Source of the DNA: Rhizobium sp. RU20A | GTDB lineage: Bacteria > Pseudomonadota > Alphaproteobacteria > Rhizobiales > Rhizobiaceae | Reading direction: 5' to 3' | Assembly: GCF_900155885.1 (NCBI RefSeq) | Contig: NZ_FTMB01000006.1 | Location: 124,001-188,000, forward strand | Length of the DNA: 64,000 nucleotides | Part shown: piece after piece, positions 55,058 to 64,000 of the stretch | Layout of the letters: every line of letters starts with the position of its first letter | Position numbering within the stretch: position 1 is the first letter of the stretch | Made by a program: the position numbers and the translations under genes | Notes under the pieces: generated by a model | Told to the model about the DNA's origin: nothing | Database searches by the model: none | What the model saw: the letters and a program-made list of their open reading frames with translations, nothing else

Positions 55058-56113
55058 CTACCCGGCCATCAGGCGGAAGGGGATGCCCGACGCCAGCGCC
55101 CGCACATAAAGCGCGCGCTGATAGTAGCCGTTCAGCGAAATGCGTCGCAGCATGGCAAAGGCTGGCGAGGGACCGATAACGCCGGGTCGGGTGGTGACGG
55201 CCGTCGTGAAGCCGGCCTCGCGTGCGAGGCGTTCCTCGCGCGCCGTCGCGGCCTGTGCATCGCCATAGGGATAGGCAAGGGAGCTGGGACGCCGGCCGAT
55301 AATATCTGCAACCACATCCGCCGACGCCGTCATTTCGCGCAGCGCTTCGGCATCGGGGAGCCGCGACAGCGCTGCATGCGTGACGGTGTGGGCGCCGATC
55401 GTGGCGCCGGGCACCTTGGCGAGGGCGGCAATGCCGGCCCGGTCGAGCGTCAGCCGCTCGGTGATCCCCAGGGGATCGATGCCATGGGCCCGCGCCGCGC
55501 CATCGAGTTTCGCCACCGCATCCGCTTCCCGGAGTGTGCCCCGCGTGCCGCGAATGAAGCTCGCAATGTAATCGAATGCGCTGTCGCGGCTCGCATAGTC
55601 CGTCAGCGTGAAGGTCCGCAGACCCTCGCCGAAATCCACGCTCACCCGGTCGTTGCGGGTCAAAAGCTCCGTCGCCGTTTCCCACCACAGCGTGTGGCTG
55701 CGCTGGATGAAGCCGGCCGTGGCATAGACGGTGAAGGGCACGCCATGGCGCTCAAAGACCGGCGCGGCATGCTCCAGATTGTCGCGGTAGCCGTCATCCA
55801 GCGTGAAGCAGGCAAAGGGGCGAAGGTCCGGATCGTCGCCGGTACCGGCCAGGTCATCCGTCGAGACGAAGCGATAGCCTTCGGCCTTGAGCGTGAGGAT
55901 CGCCGTTTCCAGAAAGCCGGGCGTGACTTCCAGATGCCCGTTCGGCGCGAAGGGCCGCGCCGCCTCGGGACGAACATGGTGCAGCGTGAAGATCGCGCCG
56001 CGCCCGCGCGCCTGACGCAAAAGCCCGCCGCGGGACAGGGCAAAGGACGCGATCAGCCCGCCGCGGATCGCGGTATGGCGCGCCGCCATCCTGGCTCTCG
56101 TCGCAATCGACAT
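55058..56113 (-). CDS. Polysaccharide deacetylase (NodB-homology)
   Basis: A 351-residue carbohydrate esterase 4 family member. The metal-binding motifs are TLDDGYRDN (TxDDG) and GAHTVTHAALS (H-x3-H), and AYPYGDAQAA follows. There is a hydrophobic or amphipathic N-terminus but no typical signal peptide, so secretion is uncertain. The substrate is likely an N-acetylated polysaccharide. It is transcribed toward pdxH. Confidence 0.85.
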   Translation of the reverse strand: MSIATRARMAARHTAIRGGLIASFALSRGGLLRQARGRGAIFTLHHVRPEAARPFAPNGHLEVTPGFLETAILTLKAEGYRFVSTDDLAGTGDDPDLRPFACFTLDDGYRDNLEHAAPVFERHGVPFTVYATAGFIQRSHTLWWETATELLTRNDRVSVDFGEGLRTFTLTDYASRDSAFDYIASFIRGTRGTLREADAVAKLDGAARAHGIDPLGITERLTLDRAGIAALAKVPGATIGAHTVTHAALSRLPDAEALREMTASADVVADIIGRRPSSLAYPYGDAQAATAREERLAREAGFTTAVTTRPGVIGPSPAFAMLRRISLNGYYQRALYVRALASGIPFRLMAG

Positions 56114-56337
56114 GGCTGGTCCCTTGCTGTCTCGCGGTCGCCGCTGCCGCCGCGCATCAACCCTGACTAGCAGCGATCCGTTAAGCCTTGTTAAACTTTA
56201 GCACCGGTGTAGCAAAACCGGATCGTGACAATCCCGCAGCACGGCGGCAGAACGAGGGGCCGGCGCCAGTGCCGGTCAATATGTCGCACAGACCGGCGAC
56301 CGAAGCCCGCGGCTGCCTGAAGCCTTACGTCCTGCCC

Positions 56338-57753
56338 TCAGGCCTGCGTACCGCCGACCGTGATCGCGTCCATGCGCAGATGCGGCTGGCCGACGCCGAC
56401 CGGCACCCACTGGCCCGCCTTGCCGCAATTGCCTATGCCGGTGTCGAGCTTGGTGTCGTTGCCGATCATCGTCACGCGGCGCATGGCGTCCGGCCCGTTG
56501 CCGATCAGCATGGCGCCCTTCACCGGCGCGCCGATCCTGCCGTTTTCGATGAGGTAGGCCTCGGTGCAGCCGAAGACGAACTTGCCCGAGGTGATGTCCA
56601 CCTGCCCGCCGCCGAAGGAAACGGCATAGATGCCCTTCTTGACGGAGGCGATGATCTCCTCCGGCGTATGGCCACCGGACAGCATGTAGGTGTTGGTCAT
56701 GCGCGGCATCGGCACATGCGCATAGCCCTGGCGGCGACCATTGCCGGTCGGCTTCATGCCCATGAGGCGAGCATTCTGCCGGTCCTGCATATAGCCGACC
56801 AGTTTGCCGTCCTCGATCAGCACATTATAGGCGGAGGGCGTTCCCTCGTCGTCGATGGTGATGGAGCCGCGCCGCTCGCCGATCGTCCCGTCATCCACCA
56901 CCGTGACGCCCTTGGCCGCGACCTGCTCGCCGAGCAGGCCGGCAAAGGCAGAGGTCTTCTTGCGGTTGAAGTCGCCCTCGAGGCCATGGCCGACCGCCTC
57001 GTGCAGCATCACGCCCGGCCAGCCATTGCCCAGCACCACGTCCATGGTGCCGGCCGGCGCATCGATCGCCTCGAGATTGACGAGCGCCTGGCGCAGCGCC
57101 TCCTCCGCGCCGGCCTGCCAGTTTTCCGTGGCGATGAACTCCTCGAACCCACGCCGGCCGCCGATGCCGAAGGAGCCGGATTCCTGTCGGTCGCCCTCGC
57201 CGGTGACGACGGAGATGTTGAGCCGCGTCATCGGCCTGACATCGCGCATGCGGTGACCATCGGCACGGATGATCTCCACCACCTGCCAGCTCGCGCCGAT
57301 CGTCGCCGTCACCTGCCGCACCTTCGGGTCCTTGGAACGCAGATAGGCGTCGATCTCGGTCAAGAGCGCCACCTTCGCCTCGAAGGACGGTTCGCCGATC
57401 GGATTGCCGTCGCCGTAAAGCCGGGCATTGGTGCCCTGTGGCGCGGCGGCATAGGAGCCGGAATGGCCGCGCGTGACCTGCGCCACCGCATCGGACGCCC
57501 GCTTCAGCGCCGCAAGCGAAAGGTCGCCCGAATGCGCGTAGCCAACGGCTTCGCCGGCCACGGCCCGCAGGCCAAACCCCTGATCGGTGTTGAAGCTGCC
57601 GCCTTTCAGGCGCCCATTGTCGAAGGAGAGCGATTCCGCCTGCGCGTGCTCGAGGTAGAGTTCGCCGTCATCGGCCCGCGCCAGCGTTTCCTTCAACACC
57701 GCCTGCACGGCCGCCTCGTCCGCATCGAAAAGGGAAAGAAGATCGGTGTTCAT
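56338..57753 (-). CDS. tldD: Metalloprotease TldD
   Basis: TldD is the catalytic subunit of the TldD/TldE (PmbA) zinc metalloprotease, which processes unfolded peptides and some modified peptides. The 471-residue protein has the HExxxH zinc motif in LHEAVGHGLEGD and the conserved block SFGIGGRRGFEEF. AGGAG lies eight bases before the ATG at 57753. In rhizobia it is usual for tldD to stand near coxB, as here. Confidence 0.94.
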   Translation of the reverse strand: MNTDLLSLFDADEAAVQAVLKETLARADDGELYLEHAQAESLSFDNGRLKGGSFNTDQGFGLRAVAGEAVGYAHSGDLSLAALKRASDAVAQVTRGHSGSYAAAPQGTNARLYGDGNPIGEPSFEAKVALLTEIDAYLRSKDPKVRQVTATIGASWQVVEIIRADGHRMRDVRPMTRLNISVVTGEGDRQESGSFGIGGRRGFEEFIATENWQAGAEEALRQALVNLEAIDAPAGTMDVVLGNGWPGVMLHEAVGHGLEGDFNRKKTSAFAGLLGEQVAAKGVTVVDDGTIGERRGSITIDDEGTPSAYNVLIEDGKLVGYMQDRQNARLMGMKPTGNGRRQGYAHVPMPRMTNTYMLSGGHTPEEIIASVKKGIYAVSFGGGQVDITSGKFVFGCTEAYLIENGRIGAPVKGAMLIGNGPDAMRRVTMIGNDTKLDTGIGNCGKAGQWVPVGVGQPHLRMDAITVGGTQA

Positions 57754-57899
57754 CGGCACGCTCCTGAAGATCTCGTTCCGTCCCATGTAGAGATGCCGAG
57801 GGGGGAGGGCAAGTTACGGAAAGGAGAGGTGGCGCAGGGAGAGGGCGGTTGCAGGAAGGGTGCACCAGCGCGATACTGCGACAATGATCGGAGGTGGCG

Positions 57900-58106
57900 A
57901 TGACCGAGGAAAGTCAGCCTGTGCAACAATCGGGGTCTGCAGATCGCATACAGGCGGGCTTTCATGGGATATTATCCCCTGAGCTCGTGGAGGAATGCCG
58001 GCGGCAATCTCTGCTCGTTGCCCAAAGCGATGCAGCGAATGCCGATCTCGCCCGCTTCATGGATGCGGCATGGGTAGACCTTATCAGCGACCTCGCGCCA
58101 GAGTAG
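57900..58106 (+). CDS. Orphan MazE-like (DUF3018) antitoxin fragment
   Basis: A 68-residue protein. The C-terminal half, EECRRQSLLVAQSDAANADL and FMDAAWVDL, matches the conserved part of DUF3018 antitoxins, which pair with MazF-type toxins. The N-terminal half (TEESQPVQQSGSADRIQAGF) does not match the usual DNA-binding part. No toxin gene follows; a repeat element does. GGAGG five bases before the ATG suggests that it is still translated. It may be a remnant of a broken pair. Confidence 0.6.
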   Translation: MTEESQPVQQSGSADRIQAGFHGILSPELVEECRRQSLLVAQSDAANADLARFMDAAWVDLISDLAPE

Positions 58107-58199
58107 AGAAGGCAGTCACAGCAGAGCGTAACAGTGCTTTGCCGTCCACAGTGCTTCTGCAGAACGCAGGCATGGTTCATGCGATACCGTCCCACACTC

Positions 58200-58312
58200 G
58201 TCATCCCGGCCCCCGAGCCGGGATCCAGCGGTCACGCGTCCGCGTGGCTTAAAGAGTCGTTCCAGATCACGGACTTGATCTGGCTAGATCCCGGCTCTGG
58301 GGCCGGGATGAC
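58200..58312. repeat. REP-like palindromic element C
   Basis: A four-hairpin element between convergent stops: ATCCCGGC/GCCGGGAT at 58203-58224 and again at 58288-58309, CCAGATCA/TGATCTGG at 58262-58283, and CACGCG/CGCGTG at 58233-58246. The outer hairpins are near-inverted copies of each other. Its sequence differs from elements A and B but the design is similar. Confidence 0.75.
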
Positions 58313-58378
58313 GGCGGTGGATGTGGCGTCGGGGCGATCCATTCCAGACGTTGCGACAGCAGGCAACCCACGACGCGA

Positions 58379-58900
58379 TCACGGCAGCGCGTCATACCCT
58401 TCGCCGAACCCCTTCAGGTCCACGGGAATGCCGATGCCCTCTTCTGGCGACTGGAAGACGATGAAGGTCGCGGTGGCGCCGGCGCGGAAGGTCTTCAGAA
58501 GCTCGTCTTCCAGCACCACTTCGGCATAACAGCCATCGGAAAAGCAGCGCACGAAATAGGCGCGGCCGATATCCTTGCCGTCGACATTGAGGCCAAGGCC
58601 ATTGGGCAGGAGAACGCCGAGCGGGGCCAGCACGCGCAGGATCTTCGCCTTGCGGTCGGCCGTCTTCAGGACGACAACGGAAAGCCCGACCTCCGGCCGG
58701 TCCTCGGCGATGACATTCTGCATCAGCGCGCATTGTTCGCCGGTGGCGCCGGCCGGCTGGTCGCACACGATCGACCAGGCGCCATGATTGGACTTCACCG
58801 TGCCCGGTTGCTGGGCCCCGGCACCGACGGCCGTGGACAGGAGAAGCGCCGCCGCGGCAAAGGCCGTCTTGACGGGCAGAGAGAATGAGCGACGGCCCAT
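58379..58900 (-). CDS. Invasion-associated locus B (IalB) family protein
   Basis: A 173-residue exported protein. A signal peptide (MGRRSFSLPVKTAFAAAALL, cleavage near GAG-AQQ) precedes the IalB-type domain with WSIVCDQPAGATGEQCALMQ and RAYFVRCFSDGCYAEVVLED; four Cys probably form two disulfides. IalB of Bartonella aids red cell invasion, but rhizobial members are common and their role is unknown. The start at 58900 has GAGG five bases before it; an ATG at 58924 is possible. Confidence 0.85.
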   Translation of the reverse strand: MGRRSFSLPVKTAFAAAALLLSTAVGAGAQQPGTVKSNHGAWSIVCDQPAGATGEQCALMQNVIAEDRPEVGLSVVVLKTADRKAKILRVLAPLGVLLPNGLGLNVDGKDIGRAYFVRCFSDGCYAEVVLEDELLKTFRAGATATFIVFQSPEEGIGIPVDLKGFGEGYDALP

Positions 58901-59064
58901 GCGCACCTCGAAACTACGAATCATCGGGATATTCTTTAAGGCCGCGGTTGCGGATGAAAAGCCCCGAGGCGCACATTAGGGGTAGGTATGGCTGAATTTG
59001 GACGGAGTTTCCTCACTTCCTCCCGCTTGAGGCGTCCGACCTTCCGGCTGTCGGCTCCGCCCCG

Positions 59065-59979
59065 TCAGACGGATTCGAACATGAGCGAGCGGTGAAGGGC
59101 CGCGCCGGCCATGTTGCCGTCTCCAACGGCCAGGGCCACGGATCCGGAAATGCGGGCGGCATCGCCGCAGGCGAAGACACCGGGAATGCTGGTCTCCTTT
59201 GTCGCGCTGGTCCGGATCATCGCGCCGATCGGGCTGTCGTCCATGGCAAGGCCCAACTGATCGGCAAAGGGACTGGCCTGGGTGACCTCAGCCAGCGCGA
59301 AGATCCCGGCGAAGGGCAGCGTGCGCCCATCCGCAAGCGTGATATCGGCATGCCCGGTGATGCCGACGACCGGGCTGCGCTCGACGTTCGTGCCGCGCGC
59401 CGAAAGCGCCGAAAGCTGGTCGGCATCCGGCTCGAAGGCAGTGTTGAGAAGAAGTGTCGTCGGCCCCCAGTCCGGCAGCATCAGCGCGTGATGCATGGAA
59501 AGCGCCGATCCCGCGATCACCGCGATCGGGCCGCGGTCCAGCTCGTATCCATGGCAATAGGGGCAATGAAACACGCTTCTGCCCCAGCGCTCCGCAAGCC
59601 CCGGTATGGCCGGCAGAGTGTCCGTGACGCCGGTGGCGAGCAAAAGCCGCCGTGCGGCAAAGCGCGCGCCATCGGCAATGACGTCGAATGCGGCGCCGTC
59701 CTCATCCCGCACCTTGAGCCGCTGCACGCGCTCTGCCCGGGCGGAGAGAAGGCGGACCGTCGGATAGGCCAGAACCTGGTCTCGGGCCCGTTGCGCAATC
59801 ACAGCCGGATCAACCCCGTCCTGCGTCAGAAAACCATGCGAATGGGCGGCAAACCGATTTCGTCGCACGCCCTCGTCGATGATCAGCACCCTGCGACGGG
59901 CGCGGCCCAGCTGCAGCGCTGCGGACAGGCCGGCATAGCTGCCGCCGATGATGATTGCGTCGTTGACACTCTGGCTCAT
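59065..59979 (-). CDS. Thioredoxin-reductase-like FAD/NAD(P) oxidoreductase
   Basis: A 304-residue flavoprotein with FAD site IIGGSYAGLSAALQLGRA, a redox pair CPYC in FHCPYCHGYELD, and a second FAD block GVFACGDAARISGSVA. The CPYC is an unusual version of the thioredoxin reductase CxxC and recalls the GliT/HlmI-type thiol oxidases. The NAD(P) motif (IAVIAGSALSMHHALML) lacks the full GxGxxA. The physiological partner is unknown. AGGAGCC lies about seven bases before the start. It is divergent from an Rrf2 regulator, with probable shared operators between. Confidence 0.85.
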   Translation of the reverse strand: MSQSVNDAIIIGGSYAGLSAALQLGRARRRVLIIDEGVRRNRFAAHSHGFLTQDGVDPAVIAQRARDQVLAYPTVRLLSARAERVQRLKVRDEDGAAFDVIADGARFAARRLLLATGVTDTLPAIPGLAERWGRSVFHCPYCHGYELDRGPIAVIAGSALSMHHALMLPDWGPTTLLLNTAFEPDADQLSALSARGTNVERSPVVGITGHADITLADGRTLPFAGIFALAEVTQASPFADQLGLAMDDSPIGAMIRTSATKETSIPGVFACGDAARISGSVALAVGDGNMAGAALHRSLMFESV

Positions 59980-59995
59980 GAAGGAGGCTCCTGTT

Positions 59996-60059
59996 CACGC
60001 AACAACATAAGTAGCGAGAAAACACGCGTCAACGGTCATGATACTTTTCTTGTTGCATG
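59996..60059. promoter_or_regulatory. Divergent promoter with paired inverted repeats
   Basis: Two 24-base inverted copies (59996-60019 and 60036-60059) match at 18 of 24 positions. On the minus strand a sigma-70 promoter, TTGACG (60032-60027) and TATGTT (60009-60004) with 17 bp spacing, overlaps the left copy. It would drive the reductase gene and fits repression by the Rrf2 protein. Confidence 0.65.
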
Positions 60060-60114
60060 AGGTGCTGACATGGTATGGGCCGGCTTGGAAACAATTCGGC
60101 GCGGGGTATCGCAC

Positions 60115-60543
60115 ATGCGGCAGGACAGCCGGCTATCGCGGATGTTGCACGTCCTCATCCATCTCGGCCGCCACGACGGCCCCATGACCTCGGAGAAAAT
60201 TGCTGCGATGCTGGATGCCAATCCGGTCGTCATCCGCAGAACGATGGCGGGGCTTCGCGACGAAGGTTATGTGCATTCGGTCAAGGGACATGGCGGCGGC
60301 TGGACGCTCGCGCGCCCCTTGAACGAACTGACGCTTCTCGACATTCATCGCGCGGTGGGCGAGCCGTCGATCTTTGCGCTCGGCCCAGCCGATGACATGC
60401 CGGGATGCCCGATCGAAAAGGCCGTCAATGCGACGCTCGCCGACGTCTTTGCTGAAGCCGAGGGCCTGATGATGCAACGGTTCGCGGCCCTCACCCTGGC
60501 CGATATAGCCGACACCTTTCCGGCGCAGGTGCCCTCCCGATAG
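60115..60543 (+). CDS. Rrf2-family transcriptional regulator
   Basis: A 142-residue Rrf2 protein. The winged helix carries LSRMLHVLIHLGRHDGPMTSEKIA and VKGHGGGWTLARPLNELTLLDI (shown as SEKIAAMLDANPVVIRRTM and GHGGGWTLARPL). Only one Cys (PGCPIEK) lies in the usual cluster region, so it probably does not hold an Fe-S cluster and senses by another means, for example thiol oxidation. It is divergent from the reductase gene. The ATG at 60115 has a weak GGGGT upstream; a GTG/ATG 45 bases earlier is in frame. Confidence 0.85.
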   Translation: MRQDSRLSRMLHVLIHLGRHDGPMTSEKIAAMLDANPVVIRRTMAGLRDEGYVHSVKGHGGGWTLARPLNELTLLDIHRAVGEPSIFALGPADDMPGCPIEKAVNATLADVFAEAEGLMMQRFAALTLADIADTFPAQVPSR

Positions 60544-60715
60544 GACGGGGAGGGACCCATCGCGGACGCTGGACCCGATGTGAGGGGGCGGCGTCGGCCC
60601 TCAGCCTTGTGGACAACCGCGCAAACTTTGCCGCACGAACCGCCACGCTGGTCCGTGCCTTGCGTTTCGGCAAAAATGCCGCATCGGCCGTCGTGGACAG
60701 ATGTTGCGGCATGGA

Positions 60716-60731
60716 TCAAACTGTGGTTTGA
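60716..60731. promoter_or_regulatory. TCAAAC-N4-GTTTGA dyad upstream of coxB
   Basis: A perfect palindrome with 6-base half-sites and a 4-base spacer lies 36 bases before the FNR-type box. No known regulator matches by eye. It may be part of the coxB control region. Confidence 0.35.
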
Positions 60732-60766
60732 AGCGGTTCAGTATCGCAGGGATTCTGCGCAACGCT

Positions 60767-60780
60767 TTGATCCTGATCAA
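60767..60780. promoter_or_regulatory. FNR/FixK-type box before coxB
   Basis: TTGAT-CCTG-ATCAA is a perfect match to the FNR/FixK consensus. It ends 11 bases before the GGAGAG ribosome binding site region of coxB. A site this close to the start would usually block transcription, so microaerobic repression is likely. Confidence 0.7.
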
Positions 60781-60806
60781 GCGCGCATTTGGGAGAGACG
60801 ATCGTG

Positions 60807-63399
<2,593 letters not shown>

Positions 63400-63412
63400 G
63401 CGCTTGAAGGCG

Positions 63413-63437
63413 GAAGGCCGTCCCCGTGGCGGCCTTC
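63413..63437 (+). terminator. Hairpin between coxA and ctaB
   Basis: GAAGGCCG (63413-63420) pairs with CGGCCTTC (63430-63437) around a 9-base loop, followed by TTCC. It lies just after coxA and could attenuate read-through into ctaB. Confidence 0.5.
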
Positions 63438-63506
63438 TTCCAGACATGAAGACGGTGTTCGGGATGCTGGGGAGATCCACGAACGCCGCAGTAGCAGGGT
63501 AGGACC

Positions 63507-64000
63507 ATGACAGTCATCGACGGAACCAACGGCACCACGGGCGCGATCGCGCTGTCGGAGGCGAGCCCCCGCGACTTCTTCGCGCTCCTGAAGCCGCGCG
63601 TCATGTCGCTGGTCGTGTTCACGGCGCTGGCCGGCCTCGTCCTGGCACCGGGCCACATCAATCCCTTCATGGGCTTCATTGCCATTCTCTGCATTGCGGT
63701 CGGCGCCGGCGCGTCCGGTGCGCTGAACATGTGGTACGATGCCGATATCGACGCCGTTATGACCCGCACCGCCACGCGCCCCATTCCGGCTGGCCGGGTG
63801 AGCGGCGAAGAGGCCCTGGCCTTCGGCCTGATCCTCTCCTTCTTTTCCGTCGGCATTCTCGGCCTCGCGATCAACTGGGTCGCGGCCGGTATTCTCGCCT
63901 TCACCATCTTCTTCTACGCCGTCATCTACACCATGTGGCTGAAGCGCTGGACCTCGCAGAACATCGTCATCGGCGGTGCGGCGGGCGCATTCCCGCCCAT
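63507..64000 (+). CDS. ctaB: Protoheme IX farnesyltransferase, 3'-truncated by window
   Basis: CtaB makes heme O by adding a farnesyl group to protoheme, for the heme a of CoxA. The frame from the ATG at 63507 is open to the window edge, giving 164 residues of a protein of about 315. It has the prenyltransferase motif [21 protein letters not shown] (seen as NMWYDADID and [11 protein letters not shown]) and hydrophobic segments of the UbiA superfamily. A pattern [19 protein letters not shown] near the N-terminus is family-typical. It follows coxA by 107 bases and is probably in the same unit. Confidence 0.93.
   Translation, partial: MTVIDGTNGTTGAIALSEASPRDFFALLKPRVMSLVVFTALAGLVLAPGHINPFMGFIAILCIAVGAGASGALNMWYDADIDAVMTRTATRPIPAGRVSGEEALAFGLILSFFSVGILGLAINWVAAGILAFTIFFYAVIYTMWLKRWTSQNIVIGGAAGAFPP

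Overview
This 64 kb window is GC-rich chromosomal DNA of an alphaproteobacterium. It most resembles the family Rhizobiaceae (Shinella, Ensifer, Rhizobium or Agrobacterium type). Pointers are the rhizobial small families (BA14K, IalB, DUF1217, DUF1344, DUF6101-like, DUF6656-like, HPE1-like), the linked bioM-bioN-bioY transporter, isoprenoid genes next to a histone-deacetylase-like gene and xseB, and the tldD / coxB-coxA-ctaB neighbourhood. The content is mostly core metabolism. I see no prophage, insertion sequence, CRISPR array, tRNA or rRNA.

Layout, left to right. 0-10 kb: the 3' end of a polyprenyl diphosphate synthase gene, a TPR lipoprotein-like exported protein, ispE and moaB as one unit; a small glycosyltransferase; a PA0069-type radical SAM protein; an exported HPE1-like protein; purD; ubiA; an unlisted 34-residue protein. 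10-17 kb: a DUF6101-like protein, a large DUF1217 repeat protein, an FAD-linked oxidase paired with a Sua5/TsaC protein, and a DUF6656-like protein. 17-20 kb: a cobalamin riboswitch ahead of gbcA-gbcB (glycine betaine demethylase). 20-24 kb: a caspase-fold protein, a BA14K protein, a PilZ protein and a CorA/ZntB-type transporter. 24-28 kb: acyl-CoA dehydrogenase and enoyl-CoA hydratase behind a LiuR-like operator, then a PHB-depolymerase-like esterase. 28-38 kb: rRNA methyltransferases (RlmD-like, TlyA), a chemoreceptor, a DUF4424 protein, dxs and a pirin. 37-42 kb: an MntA-HepT toxin-antitoxin pair, xseB, an HDAC-family hydrolase, bioMNY and a YcaQ-type glycosylase. 42-54 kb: a second chemoreceptor, HigBA, aroC, a CHASE-PAS-GGDEF-EAL protein, a DUF1344 protein, a histidine phosphatase, fabI, a DnaJ-like protein and a surface-antigen lipoprotein. 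54-64 kb: pdxH, a polysaccharide deacetylase, tldD, an orphan MazE-like fragment, IalB, a divergent thioredoxin-reductase-like / Rrf2 pair, and coxB-coxA-ctaB cut by the window end.

Several genes share pathways. Polyprenyl diphosphate synthase, ispE and dxs make isoprenoids, and ubiA uses the octaprenyl chain for ubiquinone, which feeds the respiratory chain ending in the aa3 oxidase of coxBA. ctaB makes heme O from protoheme for that oxidase. The two chemoreceptors, the PilZ protein and the GGDEF-EAL protein suggest control of motility and c-di-GMP.

The most interesting non-coding features are the riboswitch with a possible alternative-pairing expression platform ahead of gbcAB, a perfect FNR/FixK box immediately before coxB, paired inverted repeats around a strong promoter in the thioredoxin-reductase/Rrf2 gap, a dyad overlapping the higBA leader, a hairpin over the ribosome binding site of the HPE1-like gene, and four multi-hairpin intergenic repeats, one with a compensatory base-pair change. 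All functional names rest on motif recognition by eye; no database search was run.
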